64,000 nt of DNA from JAWLHU01 sp041690255 (GCA_041690255.1 JAWLHU010000005.1:124001-188000); one strand, 5' to 3'. Positions 42,255-50,014 are shown, counted from the first letter of the stretch. Notes: generated by a model from the letters alone, not told the origin. Translations and numbers: made by a program.

Positions 42255-43475
42255 GTGGGTTTCAAGAGCGTAGATGAGCAGATGCAGATCCTTATGCGTG
42301 GCGTCGCCGACATTGTCTCGGCCGACGAACTCCGCAGGAAGCTGGAGAAGTCGATTGCCACCGGCAAGCCCCTCCGGGTGAAGCTGGGCATTGACCCGAC
42401 CGGCGCCGACCTGACCCTGGGGCACACCGTTCCGCTCCGCAAGATGAAGCAGTTCATGGACCTTGGCCATCAGTGTGTCCTGATCATCGGGGACTACACC
42501 GCCATGGTTGGCGACCCGACCGGCCGGAACGAGGCCAGGCCGCAACTGAGCCACGAGGATACCACCCGGAATGCGGAGCGCTACCTGGAGCAGGCCGCCC
42601 GGGTCCTCGACACCGCTAAGCTTGAGGTGCGGCGCAACAGTGAATGGCTCTCCCCCATGACCTTTGCGGACGTGACCCGCCTTGCGGCCAGATCGACCGT
42701 CGCCCGTATGTTAGAACGGGAGGACTTCAAGAAACGTTACGAGGAAGGTCGCCCCATTTATATCCACGAGTTCTTCTACCCGCTGATGCAAGGGACGGAC
42801 TCGGTCGCCATCGAGGCGGATGTGGAACTGGGCGGCACCGATCAGAAGTTCAACCTGCTGATGGGTCGCGATCTGCAGCGCGACGCGAACATGGAGCCGC
42901 AGGTCTGCCTCATGAACCCAATCGTTGAAGGGCTCGACGGCGTGGAGAAGATGTCCAAGTCGCTGGGCAACTATATCGGTCTGAACCACCCGCCCGAGGA
43001 GATGTTCGGCCGGACCATGTCGATCCCGGACAAGTTGATCATTACGTACTTCACCTACTTTACGGATGTAGCCGACAGCGAGATCGCCGAGGTCAAGGCG
43101 TCGATCGAGCGGGGCGACAACCCGATGGAGGCAAAGAAGAAGCTGGGCCGGTCGATCATTACGACCTACGGCTACAGCGAGGCGGATGCGGCACAGGCCG
43201 AGGAGAAGTGGGTCGCCCAGTTCTCCCGGGGCGAGGTGCCGGAGGATATCCCCGACGTGACCGTCCCGGCGGCGGAGATGCCGATCCCGGCGGCCCGGCT
43301 GCTCGTTGTCACCGGCCTGGCCCCGTCGGGCGGTGAGGCCCGCCGGTTGATCGAGCAGGGCGGCTTCACGATCGATGGCGAGAAGGTGACCGACCCCAAG
43401 GCGATGCTGACCGTGACTGCCGGCCAGGTGCTGAAGGCGGGCAAGCGGAAATTCGGTCGGGTAGTGGTTGGGTAG
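42255..43475 (+). CDS. tyrS: Tyrosyl-tRNA synthetase
   Basis: TyrS charges tRNA-Tyr. The 406-residue product has the HIGH-equivalent GADLTLGHTVPLRKM, the KMSKS motif in EKMSKSLGN, and a C-terminal S4-like RNA-binding domain (ARLLVVTGLAPSGGEARRLIEQGGFTIDG). The length and the H-x-x-H-type spacing fit the TyrZ/TyrRS class of Gram-positives. GTG 42255 has GGGAGG eight bases upstream; an upstream in-frame start lies inside the T-box terminator. Confidence 0.96.
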   Translation: MGFKSVDEQMQILMRGVADIVSADELRRKLEKSIATGKPLRVKLGIDPTGADLTLGHTVPLRKMKQFMDLGHQCVLIIGDYTAMVGDPTGRNEARPQLSHEDTTRNAERYLEQAARVLDTAKLEVRRNSEWLSPMTFADVTRLAARSTVARMLEREDFKKRYEEGRPIYIHEFFYPLMQGTDSVAIEADVELGGTDQKFNLLMGRDLQRDANMEPQVCLMNPIVEGLDGVEKMSKSLGNYIGLNHPPEEMFGRTMSIPDKLIITYFTYFTDVADSEIAEVKASIERGDNPMEAKKKLGRSIITTYGYSEADAAQAEEKWVAQFSRGEVPEDIPDVTVPAAEMPIPAARLLVVTGLAPSGGEARRLIEQGGFTIDGEKVTDPKAMLTVTAGQVLKAGKRKFGRVVVG

Positions 43476-43483
43476 GGAATGCG

Positions 43484-43522
43484 AGTGGCCCCGTGCTGCC
43501 CGGATGGTGCAGTACGGGGCCT
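43484..43522. terminator. Hairpin between tyrS and the HRDC gene
   Basis: GGCCCCGT pairs with ACGGGGCC (43514-43521), with an inner GCTGC/GCAGT-like pairing. There is no long T run. Confidence 0.55.
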
Positions 43523-43531
43523 CGTTGTCGC

Positions 43532-43975
43532 CTAACTGGCCGCTGGCAGCAGGCCGCGGACGAGGGCGAGGATCTCCTCACCGAACTGCCCCACCTTGGC
43601 AGGACCCACACCGTGCGCCTGAAGCAACTGCTCCGGGGTGGTGGGACGGAGGAACGCGACGTGGGCGAGTGTCTTGTCGCTGAAGATGATATAGGGCGGA
43701 AGGAGCAACGCTTTTGCCTTCTCGGTCCGCCACTTCCGCAGATGCCCGAGGATTAGAGCCCCCGCCTCGTCGAGGGGGGGAGCCTTGAACGATTCAGGCT
43801 TCTTAGGAGCCTGCTGCGACGTCTCCCCGTGTTCCAACTCCCGAAGCGCCAGGAAGAGTGCGCGGACTGCCACAGGGCGCTGATAGGGACTCTCTTCGCC
43901 GTAGATTTCCCCTGTCTCCGGGTCTACCCCCTGAGCCAGTTGGAGGAGGATACGAAGCATCTCCTCATGAACCAA
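43532..43975 (-). CDS. HRDC-domain protein
   Basis: A 147-residue protein whose C-terminal half (about 65-147) is an HRDC domain: LILGHLRKWRTEKAKALLLPPYIIFSDKTLAHVAFLRPTTPEQLLQAHGVGPAKVGQFGEEIL. HRDC domains bind nucleic acids and usually occur at the end of RecQ helicases or RNase D. Here it stands alone with a short N-terminal region, so a regulatory or accessory role in DNA or RNA metabolism is possible. The exact start is uncertain. Confidence 0.8.
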   Translation of the reverse strand: MVHEEMLRILLQLAQGVDPETGEIYGEESPYQRPVAVRALFLALRELEHGETSQQAPKKPESFKAPPLDEAGALILGHLRKWRTEKAKALLLPPYIIFSDKTLAHVAFLRPTTPEQLLQAHGVGPAKVGQFGEEILALVRGLLPAAS

Positions 43976-44089
43976 ACCGATCGACCCCCGATGGTGGGAG
44001 GCAGAAGAACCACCTCCCGGTGTGATTACTGGGATATTCTTCCTGGAACATCTGTTCTCCTGCCTGGCGGGGGGAAGATCGCTCGAAAA

Positions 44090-44977
44090 TCACATCAGAA
44101 ATGCGGTAATCCGTTCGATGACCCCGGGGTGCTTCAGGATCCGGAAGTGGCCCGGGCCGCTCACCCAGTGGAGACGCGCCTCGGGCCAGGCTCCGGCAAT
44201 CGCCTCGGCGTGGGTGCGGGGTACGACCGGGTCAGCCGGGTCGTGGAGGAGCAGCATGGGCTGCCTCAGGCCCCCTACCAGCCCTTGCAGGGCCAGGCTC
44301 GCTGGCTCGACCCCCGTGATCGCCGTCATCTGCCGGAGCATGCCCTCGACCCGGGGCTCCGTCAGCCCCAGATAGCGGGCGAACTGCCGGGCGAAGAGAG
44401 TCGGCTCGGCGGCGGGCGCGATCAGCACCGTCCGCTTCGCCTCCAGCCCCCGGCTCATGGCCACGGCTGTAGCGCTTCCGCCCAGAGAATGGGCGATCAC
44501 CGCCTCCAGCGGCCCAACCGCCCTGCCGAGAGCGAGCAGGGCCTCCGCAATCTCAGGCAGCGAGGCCCTTCTCCCGCTGGAGCGCCCGTGGGCAGGGGCG
44601 TCGAAGGTCATGACGCGGAACCCCTTCTCCAGCAAGAGGCGCACGAGGCCGGTCATCTGACCGGCATGGCCGTTCCAGCCGTGGACCAGCAGGACGAGCG
44701 GGCCCGAGCCCCACGACCACGTCGCCAGGTGGAAGGGGCCGCACGGGATCACACGGAAGTCCGCCTCGACCCCGGGGACCGATGGCGCAGGTCGATCCCG
44801 CCTGGTTGCCGGGGTGAAGAAGCGGTTCGCCGCATACCGCTCGACCCAGCCGGGGGCGAGGTGAGAACCAGCGCGAAGAAGCAGGCGCAACCACCTCAAA
44901 GAAGCCGATCTAGACGAATCCGACGCGATAGAACGAACGGTCGTGCTTTTTTCTGGCGACAAGCGTTCATTGACCAT
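44090..44977 (-). CDS. Alpha/beta hydrolase
   Basis: A 295-residue alpha/beta hydrolase: oxyanion segment LLVHGWNGHAGQM, nucleophile AHSLGGSATA, acid in HDPADPVVP and catalytic His in SGPGHFRILKHP. Substrate is unknown. It begins 15 bases after the TetR gene (ATG 44977 with GGAGGG), so the two form an operon. A second copy of the putative TetR operator lies inside codons 12-15. Confidence 0.88.
   Translation of the reverse strand: MVNERLSPEKSTTVRSIASDSSRSASLRWLRLLLRAGSHLAPGWVERYAANRFFTPATRRDRPAPSVPGVEADFRVIPCGPFHLATWSWGSGPLVLLVHGWNGHAGQMTGLVRLLLEKGFRVMTFDAPAHGRSSGRRASLPEIAEALLALGRAVGPLEAVIAHSLGGSATAVAMSRGLEAKRTVLIAPAAEPTLFARQFARYLGLTEPRVEGMLRQMTAITGVEPASLALQGLVGGLRQPMLLLHDPADPVVPRTHAEAIAGAWPEARLHWVSGPGHFRILKHPGVIERITAFLM
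44933..44944. promoter_or_regulatory. Second copy of the putative TetR operator
   Basis: ACGAACGGTCGT, the same 12-bp palindrome as at the TetR promoter, with the adjacent CTAT also shared in the same relative position. It lies within the hydrolase reading frame. Confidence 0.5.
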
Positions 44978-44992
44978 GATCGATCCCTCCTA

Positions 44993-45571
44993 TTACTCCA
45001 CCAGCCGCTCAAAGGCGGCGACCGCTCTCCCCCTGGCCTTCTCGTCGCCCAACAGGCGACGGGCATGGTGGTAGCTCAGCACAATCCCCCACAGTTCGAA
45101 GGCGACTTGCTCCGGCTCCAACTCCCCTGGTAGCTCGCCCAGCTCCACCGCCTGTCGCGCCACGCGCACGATCAGCGAGCGCAGCGCCTCCTGCGAGTGG
45201 ACGAGGTACTCCCGGGGGGCACCCAGGCGGTCGTCCAGCTCGGTGGCCGCCGCAATGAAGATACAACCCCCGGGGGAGTCGGGATCCGAGGCCCAGTCCA
45301 GCCAGTGCTCCAGGAGCGCTCTGAGGCGCGACAGACCACGGGCAGTCCTCAGCGTGGGCTGAATCACCACCGTCTCGAACCGTTGCGCAGCCGTCCGAAG
45401 GACCTGGAGCTGGAGTTCTTCCTTGGATCGGAAGTGAGCGAAGAGCCCGCTCTTGGACATGCCCAGCTCCGTGGCCAGACCACCGATCGTCAATCCCTCA
45501 AGCCCATCGCGCGAGGCGAGCCGCAGGGCCCGCTCCAGGATCCGCTCCTGTGTCTCTTCTCCCTTGCTCAT
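44993..45571 (-). CDS. TetR-family transcriptional regulator
   Basis: A 192-residue repressor with an N-terminal helix-turn-helix: QERILERALRLASRDGLEGLTIGGLATELGMSKSGLFAHFRSKEELQLQVL. The C-terminal ligand domain resembles TetR_C_6-like regions (RLRALLEHWLDWASDPDSPGGCIFIAAATELDDR). ATG 45571 lies only seven bases after the minus-10 box, so the message should be leaderless. A longer in-frame start at 45607 falls in the minus-35 box and is rejected. The operator overlaps the promoter, predicting autorepression. Confidence 0.9.
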   Translation of the reverse strand: MSKGEETQERILERALRLASRDGLEGLTIGGLATELGMSKSGLFAHFRSKEELQLQVLRTAAQRFETVVIQPTLRTARGLSRLRALLEHWLDWASDPDSPGGCIFIAAATELDDRLGAPREYLVHSQEALRSLIVRVARQAVELGELPGELEPEQVAFELWGIVLSYHHARRLLGDEKARGRAVAAFERLVE

Positions 45572-45578
45572 GCCAGAA

Positions 45579-45607
45579 ATTATACGACCGTTCGTGCTAT
45601 TTGTCAA
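45579..45607 (-). promoter_or_regulatory. Consensus promoter and operator of the TetR operon
   Basis: On the minus strand TTGACA (45607-45602), 17 bp, TATAAT (45584-45579), both perfect. The palindrome ACGACCGTTCGT at 45584-45595 fills the spacer. Confidence 0.8.
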
Positions 45608-45675
45608 CGCGGCATCAGCCCCGGCCAGGGCGCATAGACTGGGCTCGGAGCATCGCTGGGGGAGGGGGATAGGCA

Positions 45676-46344
45676 GTGCGCCGATTCCGTCGCCTGCGGC
45701 TGGACCGGGCGGGACGGGTCCTGCGCTGGTTAGTGCTGGGTGGGGCGGTCCTCTTCCTGCTCGTCAAGTTGGCGGATATCATCCTCCTGGGTCCAATCGG
45801 AGTGGTGGCAGAGGTCGAGGCTCGCCGGCTCGGCATTGAGGCCGTCAACCGGGTCGTGACGCGGCGGGTCGGCCAGGTCCTGAACATCGAGAACCTGGTT
45901 CAGTACGAGAAGGACCAGGAGGGGCGGATCGCCGCCTACCGGGTCAACACCCCGCTGATCAACCAGGTAACCGCCGAGGCGGCCGAAGCGGTCCAGGGCG
46001 AACTGAAGCGGCTGGCCGACCTGCCCTTCGACGTCCCGCTCGGTGCGCTCTCCGGCAGCACGCTCCTCTCCAACAGCGGCCCTCGTCTGCCGGTGAGGCT
46101 CACGCCGACTGGCACCGTGGCGATCGATATCCAGCAGGAGTTCAAGGGGGAGGGGATCAACCAGACTCGCCACCGGATTTGGCTCAAGGCGACCGCCCAG
46201 ATGCAGATCATCCTGCCGCTGACAACCCGGGAGGTCGTGGTGACCCAGGAGCTTCCCCTCTCCGAGACGGTGATCATCGGGCCGGTCCCCGACGCCTTCT
46301 ACGATGGGAATCTCGGGGGCTACTCCCTGCCCTTGGGGAAGTGA
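45676..46344 (+). CDS. yunB: Sporulation protein YunB
   Basis: A 222-residue membrane-anchored protein matching the YunB family, which in Bacillus is made in the mother cell under sigma E and is needed for efficient sporulation. A basic tail and one membrane helix (about 17-40) are followed by an extracytoplasmic domain with INTPLINQVTAEAAEAVQGEL, VPLGALSGSTLLSNSGPRLPVRLTPTGTVAIDIQ and QELPLSETVIIGPVPDAFY, all family-like. GTG 45676 follows a GGAGGGGG run. This is the clearest sign of endospore formation in the window. Confidence 0.88.
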   Translation: MRRFRRLRLDRAGRVLRWLVLGGAVLFLLVKLADIILLGPIGVVAEVEARRLGIEAVNRVVTRRVGQVLNIENLVQYEKDQEGRIAAYRVNTPLINQVTAEAAEAVQGELKRLADLPFDVPLGALSGSTLLSNSGPRLPVRLTPTGTVAIDIQQEFKGEGINQTRHRIWLKATAQMQIILPLTTREVVVTQELPLSETVIIGPVPDAFYDGNLGGYSLPLGK

Positions 46345-46381
46345 GAACCAATCTCAGGAGGGTTAATTTTCAAAAAGAGGG

Positions 46382-46411
46382 TTGACGGGACGAGGCTTCC
46401 CTGTCTATACT
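46382..46411 (+). promoter_or_regulatory. Promoter of the ABC exporter leader
   Basis: TTGACG at 46382-46387, 18 bp, TATACT at 46406-46411. Confidence 0.65.
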
Positions 46412-46464
46412 CAGTCTCGGGTTGAGCAGATCAACCACTAACTACCAGGAAGGAGGTCGACGGA

Positions 46465-46557
46465 ATGTCCACCATCAACACCATCAACATGATCAACTTC
46501 ATCGATGCTGGCGCCGATTACGGCATTTCGCGACCTGCCGCTGATTCTCTCCGGTAG
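46465..46557 (+). CDS. 30-codon ORF in the leader of the ABC exporter
   Basis: ATG 46465 behind AAGGAGGTCGAC, stop TAG 46555-46557. The peptide begins with an Asn/Ile/Met/Thr repeat (STINTINMINFIDAGADYG), odd for a GC-rich genome, and ends in Arg. It sits between a strong promoter and three hairpins ahead of an ABC exporter. It may be a regulatory leader peptide, or a small exported peptide; the sequence does not decide. Confidence 0.55.
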   Translation: MSTINTINMINFIDAGADYGISRPAADSLR

Positions 46558-46578
46558 ATTATCTACGTGTGAGACAAC

Positions 46579-46693
46579 GGCCGCAGGTCAGCGAACAAGC
46601 TGCCTGTGGCCTTTACTTTTGCCTCCGTGCCTGCGCGCGGCACGGGGGGAGGAAGGACCATGGGCGGATCAGGCCCGTGGTCCTTCATTTTTT
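46579..46693 (+). promoter_or_regulatory. Three-hairpin attenuator upstream of the ABC exporter
   Basis: Hairpin 1 pairs 46579-46592 with 46599-46611 and is followed by TTTACTTTT. Hairpin 2 pairs 46622-46631 with 46639-46652. Hairpin 3 (46653-46665 with 46673-46685) ends in TTTTTT and is a clear terminator. All precede the ATPase gene by 45 bases or more. Confidence 0.65.
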
Positions 46694-46737
46694 GCGAAGG
46701 CCACCCGGCGAACACCGCAAAGGGGGTATGAGCGACA

Positions 46738-47562
46738 ATGAGCGTCGCTTTGGAAGTTATCGATCTTCATAAGACCTTTCACGAAGATGATGAGGAGAAC
46801 GAACGCACCTGGTACCGCTTCTGGCAGAAGCGGCCCCAGCGACTGATAACCGCCGTGGACCAGATCTCCTTCCACGTGAAGCGTGGCGAGATCTACGGCA
46901 TACTCGGTCCGAATGGTTCGGGCAAGTCCACCCTGATCCGCCTGATCTCCACCCTCCTGATCCCCGATGGGGGCACGGTCAGGGTCCTCGGGAAGGATGC
47001 GGTCAAGGAGACCGCTGCCGTCCGTCGGATGATCAACCGGGTCTCGGTCGATGCCGCCTTTTTCAAGAAGCTCTCCGCTATGGAGAACCTCTCCTATGCC
47101 GCCCGGCTCTACGGGCTCGACCTGAAGGAGGCCCGCTCCACCGCCGGTGTGATCATGGAGCGGATGGGCCTGCCGGCCAAGAAGTGGAATTCCCCCCTGG
47201 AGAACCTCTCCCGGGGCCAGCAGCAGAAGGTGGCGATCGCCCGGGCGCTCATGACCCGGCCGCAGGTCCTCCTGCTCGACGAGCCGACCACGGGCCTGGA
47301 CCCGCAGTCCAAGCGGGATGTTCAGGAGTACGTGCTCGAGGTCCAGCGGGAGTTCGGCACCACCGTGATTCTCACCAGCCACGACATGGATGAGTCCGCC
47401 AGGCTCTGCCAGCAGGTCGCCTTCATCGTCGATGGTAAGTTCCGAGTCGAGGGGACCCCAACGCAACTGCTGGTCCGCTACGGGGCGAAGGATCTCGAAG
47501 AGGTCTTCTTCGCGGCCACGGGCAAGACCCTGAAGACCGACGATGAGGAGGTGGCCGGATGA
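46738..47562 (+). CDS. ABC transporter ATPase (exporter type)
   Basis: A 274-residue ATPase of a two-component ABC-2 exporter. Walker A GPNGSGKST, signature LSRGQQQ, Walker B LLLDEPTTGLDP and switch SHDM are present. An insertion (WYRFWQKRPQRLITAVDQIS) precedes the first core strand. Its stop overlaps the permease start (ATGA). Drug, lipid or peptide export are all possible; the leader points to inducible expression. Confidence 0.93.
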   Translation: MSVALEVIDLHKTFHEDDEENERTWYRFWQKRPQRLITAVDQISFHVKRGEIYGILGPNGSGKSTLIRLISTLLIPDGGTVRVLGKDAVKETAAVRRMINRVSVDAAFFKKLSAMENLSYAARLYGLDLKEARSTAGVIMERMGLPAKKWNSPLENLSRGQQQKVAIARALMTRPQVLLLDEPTTGLDPQSKRDVQEYVLEVQREFGTTVILTSHDMDESARLCQQVAFIVDGKFRVEGTPTQLLVRYGAKDLEEVFFAATGKTLKTDDEEVAG

Positions 47563-48368
47563 CAGCCTTCCGCACACAGCTAAGTGCGACCCAGGGCTTC
47601 GTGGAGCGGAACTGGGCGCTGACCCGCCGGTATATCGGCTGGGAAGTGGTCTGGATCGTCTACTCCACCGTCTCCACGCTCACCATCGGCCTGATCGGTG
47701 TCGACAGCCAGGGGATCGTCGGCCAGGAGCGGGTGCTCTACCTGCTGATCGGCGCCCTGCTCTGGTCCTACCTCTCCGTCCTCTTTCAGATCATGGGCGA
47801 AACCGTCGCCTGGGAGCGCTGGGAAGGGACGATCGAGTACACCTTCATGGCGCCCGTCCACCGGGCGACCTACCTGATGGGCCAGGGACTCTTCGGGATC
47901 ACCTACTCCCTGATCCGAACCGGTATCATCCTGGCCATCACCGTCGTCTTCTTCGATCTGGATATGTCGAAGGCGAATCTACTCGGAGGCTTCGTGGTCC
48001 TCGGGATCGCAAGCTTCTCCTTCATGGGGCTCGGCCTCCTGGCTGCCGTCCTGCCACTGATCTCCACGGAGCGTGGGGCACAGGCGACGCACATCATCCA
48101 GGGCCTGCTGCTCCTCATGTCGAGCGTCTACTACCCGGTGACCGTCCTCCCGGGGTGGATGCAGCCGCTCGCCCGTTTGAATCCGGCCACCTTCTGCCTC
48201 GATGCCGTCCGGGCCACCTGGATCGGCGGGGCCGGCTTGGCCGATGTGACCCCTCAGCTTCTCAGTCTCCTGGTCACCGGCATCGTGCTGGTGCCCGTGG
48301 GGGTCCAGATTTTCCAGATTGGCGAGCGGTATGCCTTGAGGACGGGGAAATTAAAGCGCAACGGCTAA
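47559..48368 (+). CDS. ABC-2 type permease
   Basis: A 269-residue membrane protein with six hydrophobic segments and the ABC-2 family layout: amphipathic N-terminus, then VVWIVYSTVSTLTIGLIG, LYLLIGALLWSYLSVLF, and the loop AWERWEGTIEYTFMAPVHR. The late motif MSSVYYPVTVLPGWMQPLARLNPATFCLDAVRATW is typical of exporters in the NodJ/DrrB group. It pairs with the ATPase just upstream. Confidence 0.93.
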   Translation: MTAFRTQLSATQGFVERNWALTRRYIGWEVVWIVYSTVSTLTIGLIGVDSQGIVGQERVLYLLIGALLWSYLSVLFQIMGETVAWERWEGTIEYTFMAPVHRATYLMGQGLFGITYSLIRTGIILAITVVFFDLDMSKANLLGGFVVLGIASFSFMGLGLLAAVLPLISTERGAQATHIIQGLLLLMSSVYYPVTVLPGWMQPLARLNPATFCLDAVRATWIGGAGLADVTPQLLSLLVTGIVLVPVGVQIFQIGERYALRTGKLKRNG

Positions 48369-48400
48369 GCCGGCGCTACCCCAACGAGGTGTAATCGCAT

Positions 48401-48610
48401 ATGTCTCAGCATTTCGAGCTGTACCTGATTTCCAAGACCCTGCACACGGAGGAGAACCCGCACCGGGGCCTGCACCTGGCCGACGCCCTGGAGGCCCGCC
48501 GGACGCTCCAGTGCTGCGCAAGAGAGCGCAGGCGCTTCCGCCGACTCTACCACCTGCGGAACCTGCTGTTCCGCTTTACCCCCCGCCTCGCCAAGAGGCT
48601 GGCGCTCTAA
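48401..48610 (+). CDS. Small Arg-rich protein, twin 1
   Basis: A 69-residue protein with ATG 48401 and GAGGTG upstream. It is very rich in Arg, Leu and His and ends RNLLFRFTPRLAKRLAL, an amphipathic basic helix. No family is recognised. The C-terminus resembles that of the next small protein. Position right after the exporter suggests a related role. Confidence 0.6.
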   Translation: MSQHFELYLISKTLHTEENPHRGLHLADALEARRTLQCCARERRRFRRLYHLRNLLFRFTPRLAKRLAL

Positions 48611-48629
48611 GAAACGAGGTGACACAATT

Positions 48630-48815
48630 ATGAACGACATGATGATGGTCGCTGCCCTGCGCGTGGCCGAGCACGAAGCAGCGCTCAAACGAAACCACTT
48701 GCGGGCCGAGTTCCAGGCGGCGCAGATCGAGCGGGCTCGCTTCCTGGTGGCCTTCAAGGTCCGCCGGGTGCTGAACCGCATCGCCCCGGCCCTCGCCCCT
48801 CGCCTTGGCTTCTAG
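48630..48815 (+). CDS. Small Arg-rich protein, twin 2
   Basis: A 61-residue protein with ATG 48630 and CGAGGTGAC upstream. The sequence is helical and ends RRVLNRIAPALAPRLGF, matching the R-x-L-x-R-x-x-P-x-L-A-x-R-L pattern at the end of twin 1. It is probably a diverged duplicate. Function unknown; exported peptide, membrane-active peptide or transporter accessory are open possibilities. Confidence 0.6.
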   Translation: MNDMMMVAALRVAEHEAALKRNHLRAEFQAAQIERARFLVAFKVRRVLNRIAPALAPRLGF

Positions 48816-48842
48816 GCCGCCCCTGCAGGAGTTGATCGCTGC

Positions 48843-49271
48843 GTGTCCATCCGCTATGAGGTTGGTAACCGCCTCCCCCTGGAGCAAGTGCTGGCTGTCT
48901 ACAGGTCGCTTGGCTGGTTCGCCCAGCACTTGCCCGAGCGGGTGAAGCGAGCGCACGCTAACTCGGAGCGCATCGTAAGCGCCTGGGATGGCGACCGGCT
49001 GGCCGGTTGGGCCCGGATCATCACCGATGGCGAGTTCTGCCTCTTCCTGCACGAGATCCTGCTCCGGCCCGAGTACCAGCGGAAGGGCATCGGCCGTGAG
49101 CTGATGCGCCAGGTGCTGGACGGCTATGAGCACGTGCAGAACAAGGTGCTCCTCGCCGACCTTGGCAATGAATCCTTCTATGAGCTGTTCGGCTTCGCTG
49201 TGGTGAAGCCCGAGATGGGCTTTCAGGCGATGTACCGGATGAGCGACTCCTGGGGAAAGCTCCCCGAATAA
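48843..49271 (+). CDS. GNAT-family N-acetyltransferase
   Basis: A 142-residue acetyltransferase with the acetyl-CoA loop LLRPEYQRKGIGRELMRQVL and C-terminal ESFYELFGFAVVKPEMGFQAMY. Substrate unknown. GTG 48843 lies 27 bases after twin 2 and may be part of the same transcript; an antibiotic- or peptide-modifying role would fit the exporter context but is unproven. Confidence 0.9.
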   Translation: MSIRYEVGNRLPLEQVLAVYRSLGWFAQHLPERVKRAHANSERIVSAWDGDRLAGWARIITDGEFCLFLHEILLRPEYQRKGIGRELMRQVLDGYEHVQNKVLLADLGNESFYELFGFAVVKPEMGFQAMYRMSDSWGKLPE

Positions 49272-49278
49272 GCGGTGT

Positions 49279-49316
49279 GGAAGAGGCGCAGGGCAGATAC
49301 CCGGCGCCTCTTTCCG
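49279..49316 (+). terminator. Terminator after the acetyltransferase gene
   Basis: AAGAGGCGC pairs with GCGCCTCTT (about 49303-49311), followed by TCC. Confidence 0.7.
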
Positions 49317-49412
49317 TACCCGTATCCACCACGAAGAGATCACGTCACAAGTAGTGGTACCCTACGGGGTATAAACCATTCACCAGATCATGATGTTCAG
49401 GAGGGATTCGGA

Positions 49413-49661
49413 ATGAGTGGTTCACCGCCACGGATCGTCCTGTTCACTACCCCGACCTGACCCTGGTGCCGGCGGGTCAAGCAGTACCTCCAGCAGAAGG
49501 GCTTTCGGTTCCGGGAGGTTGACGTCTCCAAGGACCAGGCCGCCGCACGGGAAATGGTGCGGATAACGGGACAGCAGGGGGTACCGGTGACCTTGATCGG
49601 GAACCGACCGGTGGTCGGTTTCAACCAACGGGAGATCGATCGGCTTCTTGGGATTCAGTAA
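49413..49661 (+). CDS. Glutaredoxin-like selenoprotein (in-frame UGA, UxxC motif)
   Basis: Reading through the in-frame TGA at 49458-49460 gives an 82-residue glutaredoxin/NrdH-like protein: VLFTTPT-U16-P-W-C19, then KQYLQQKGFRFREVDVSKD, the cis-Pro segment QQGVPVTLIG and GFNQREIDRLL at the end. Selenocysteine replaces the first Cys of the usual CPWC. ATG 49413 has AGGAGGG upstream, and protein similarity runs through both sides of the TGA, which argues against a pseudogene. TGACCC (49458-49463) can pair with GGGTCA (49474-49479) around a loop containing GGU; that is closer to the UGA than usual for a bacterial SECIS. selABCD are not in the window. Confidence 0.82.
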
Positions 49662-49692
49662 GAACATCGACGAGACAGGAGGAAGATGAAGG

Positions 49693-49971
49693 ATGCGCAT
49701 CGCACCGCTTGATGACCGCGTTCTGATTATGGTTGATGAGGAGGCCGGGCCGCAGAAGACTACCTCCGGCCTCTACCTGCCCGATACCGCCAAGGAGAAG
49801 CCTCGCACCGGCCAGGTGGTCGCCGTCGGGACCGATGAGGACCTGCAGGAGAAGATCAAGGTCGGCGATCGCATTCTCTACAGTAAGTTCTCCGGCGACG
49901 AGATCGAGATCGAGGGCAAGAAGCACCTCCTGCTTCAGCGCAACGAGATCCTCGCCATTGTACAGGAGTAA
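49693..49971 (+). CDS. groES: Co-chaperonin GroES
   Basis: A 92-residue GroES with the whole family pattern: IAPLDDRVLIMVDEEAGPQKTTSGLYLPDTAKEKP (mobile loop included), GQVVAVG, VGDRILYSKFSGDEIEIEGKKHLLLQRNEILAIV. It caps GroEL during folding. groEL does not follow; a terminator comes right after. Either groEL is elsewhere in the genome or this is a second GroES copy. Confidence 0.93.
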   Translation: MRIAPLDDRVLIMVDEEAGPQKTTSGLYLPDTAKEKPRTGQVVAVGTDEDLQEKIKVGDRILYSKFSGDEIEIEGKKHLLLQRNEILAIVQE

Positions 49972-49975
49972 TCGA

Positions 49976-50012
49976 CACGCCTCCCGCTTTTCCGGCGGGA
50001 GGCGTTCTTTCA
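49976..50012. terminator. Terminator after groES
   Basis: ACGCCTCCCGC pairs with GCGGGAGGCGT (about 49995-50005), followed by TCTTTC. A-rich flanks are absent, but it also lies at the end of the convergent membrane-protein gene. Confidence 0.8.
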
Positions 50013-50014
50013 TG

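Noticed and set aside
45572..45607. A 12-codon N-terminal extension of the TetR regulator
   Set aside because: It would place the start codon inside the minus-35 box of the gene's own promoter.
49413..49661. Pseudogene interpretation of the glutaredoxin-like ORF
   Set aside because: There is one TGA only, exactly at the redox Cys position, with undamaged sequence and a binding site; recoding explains it better.
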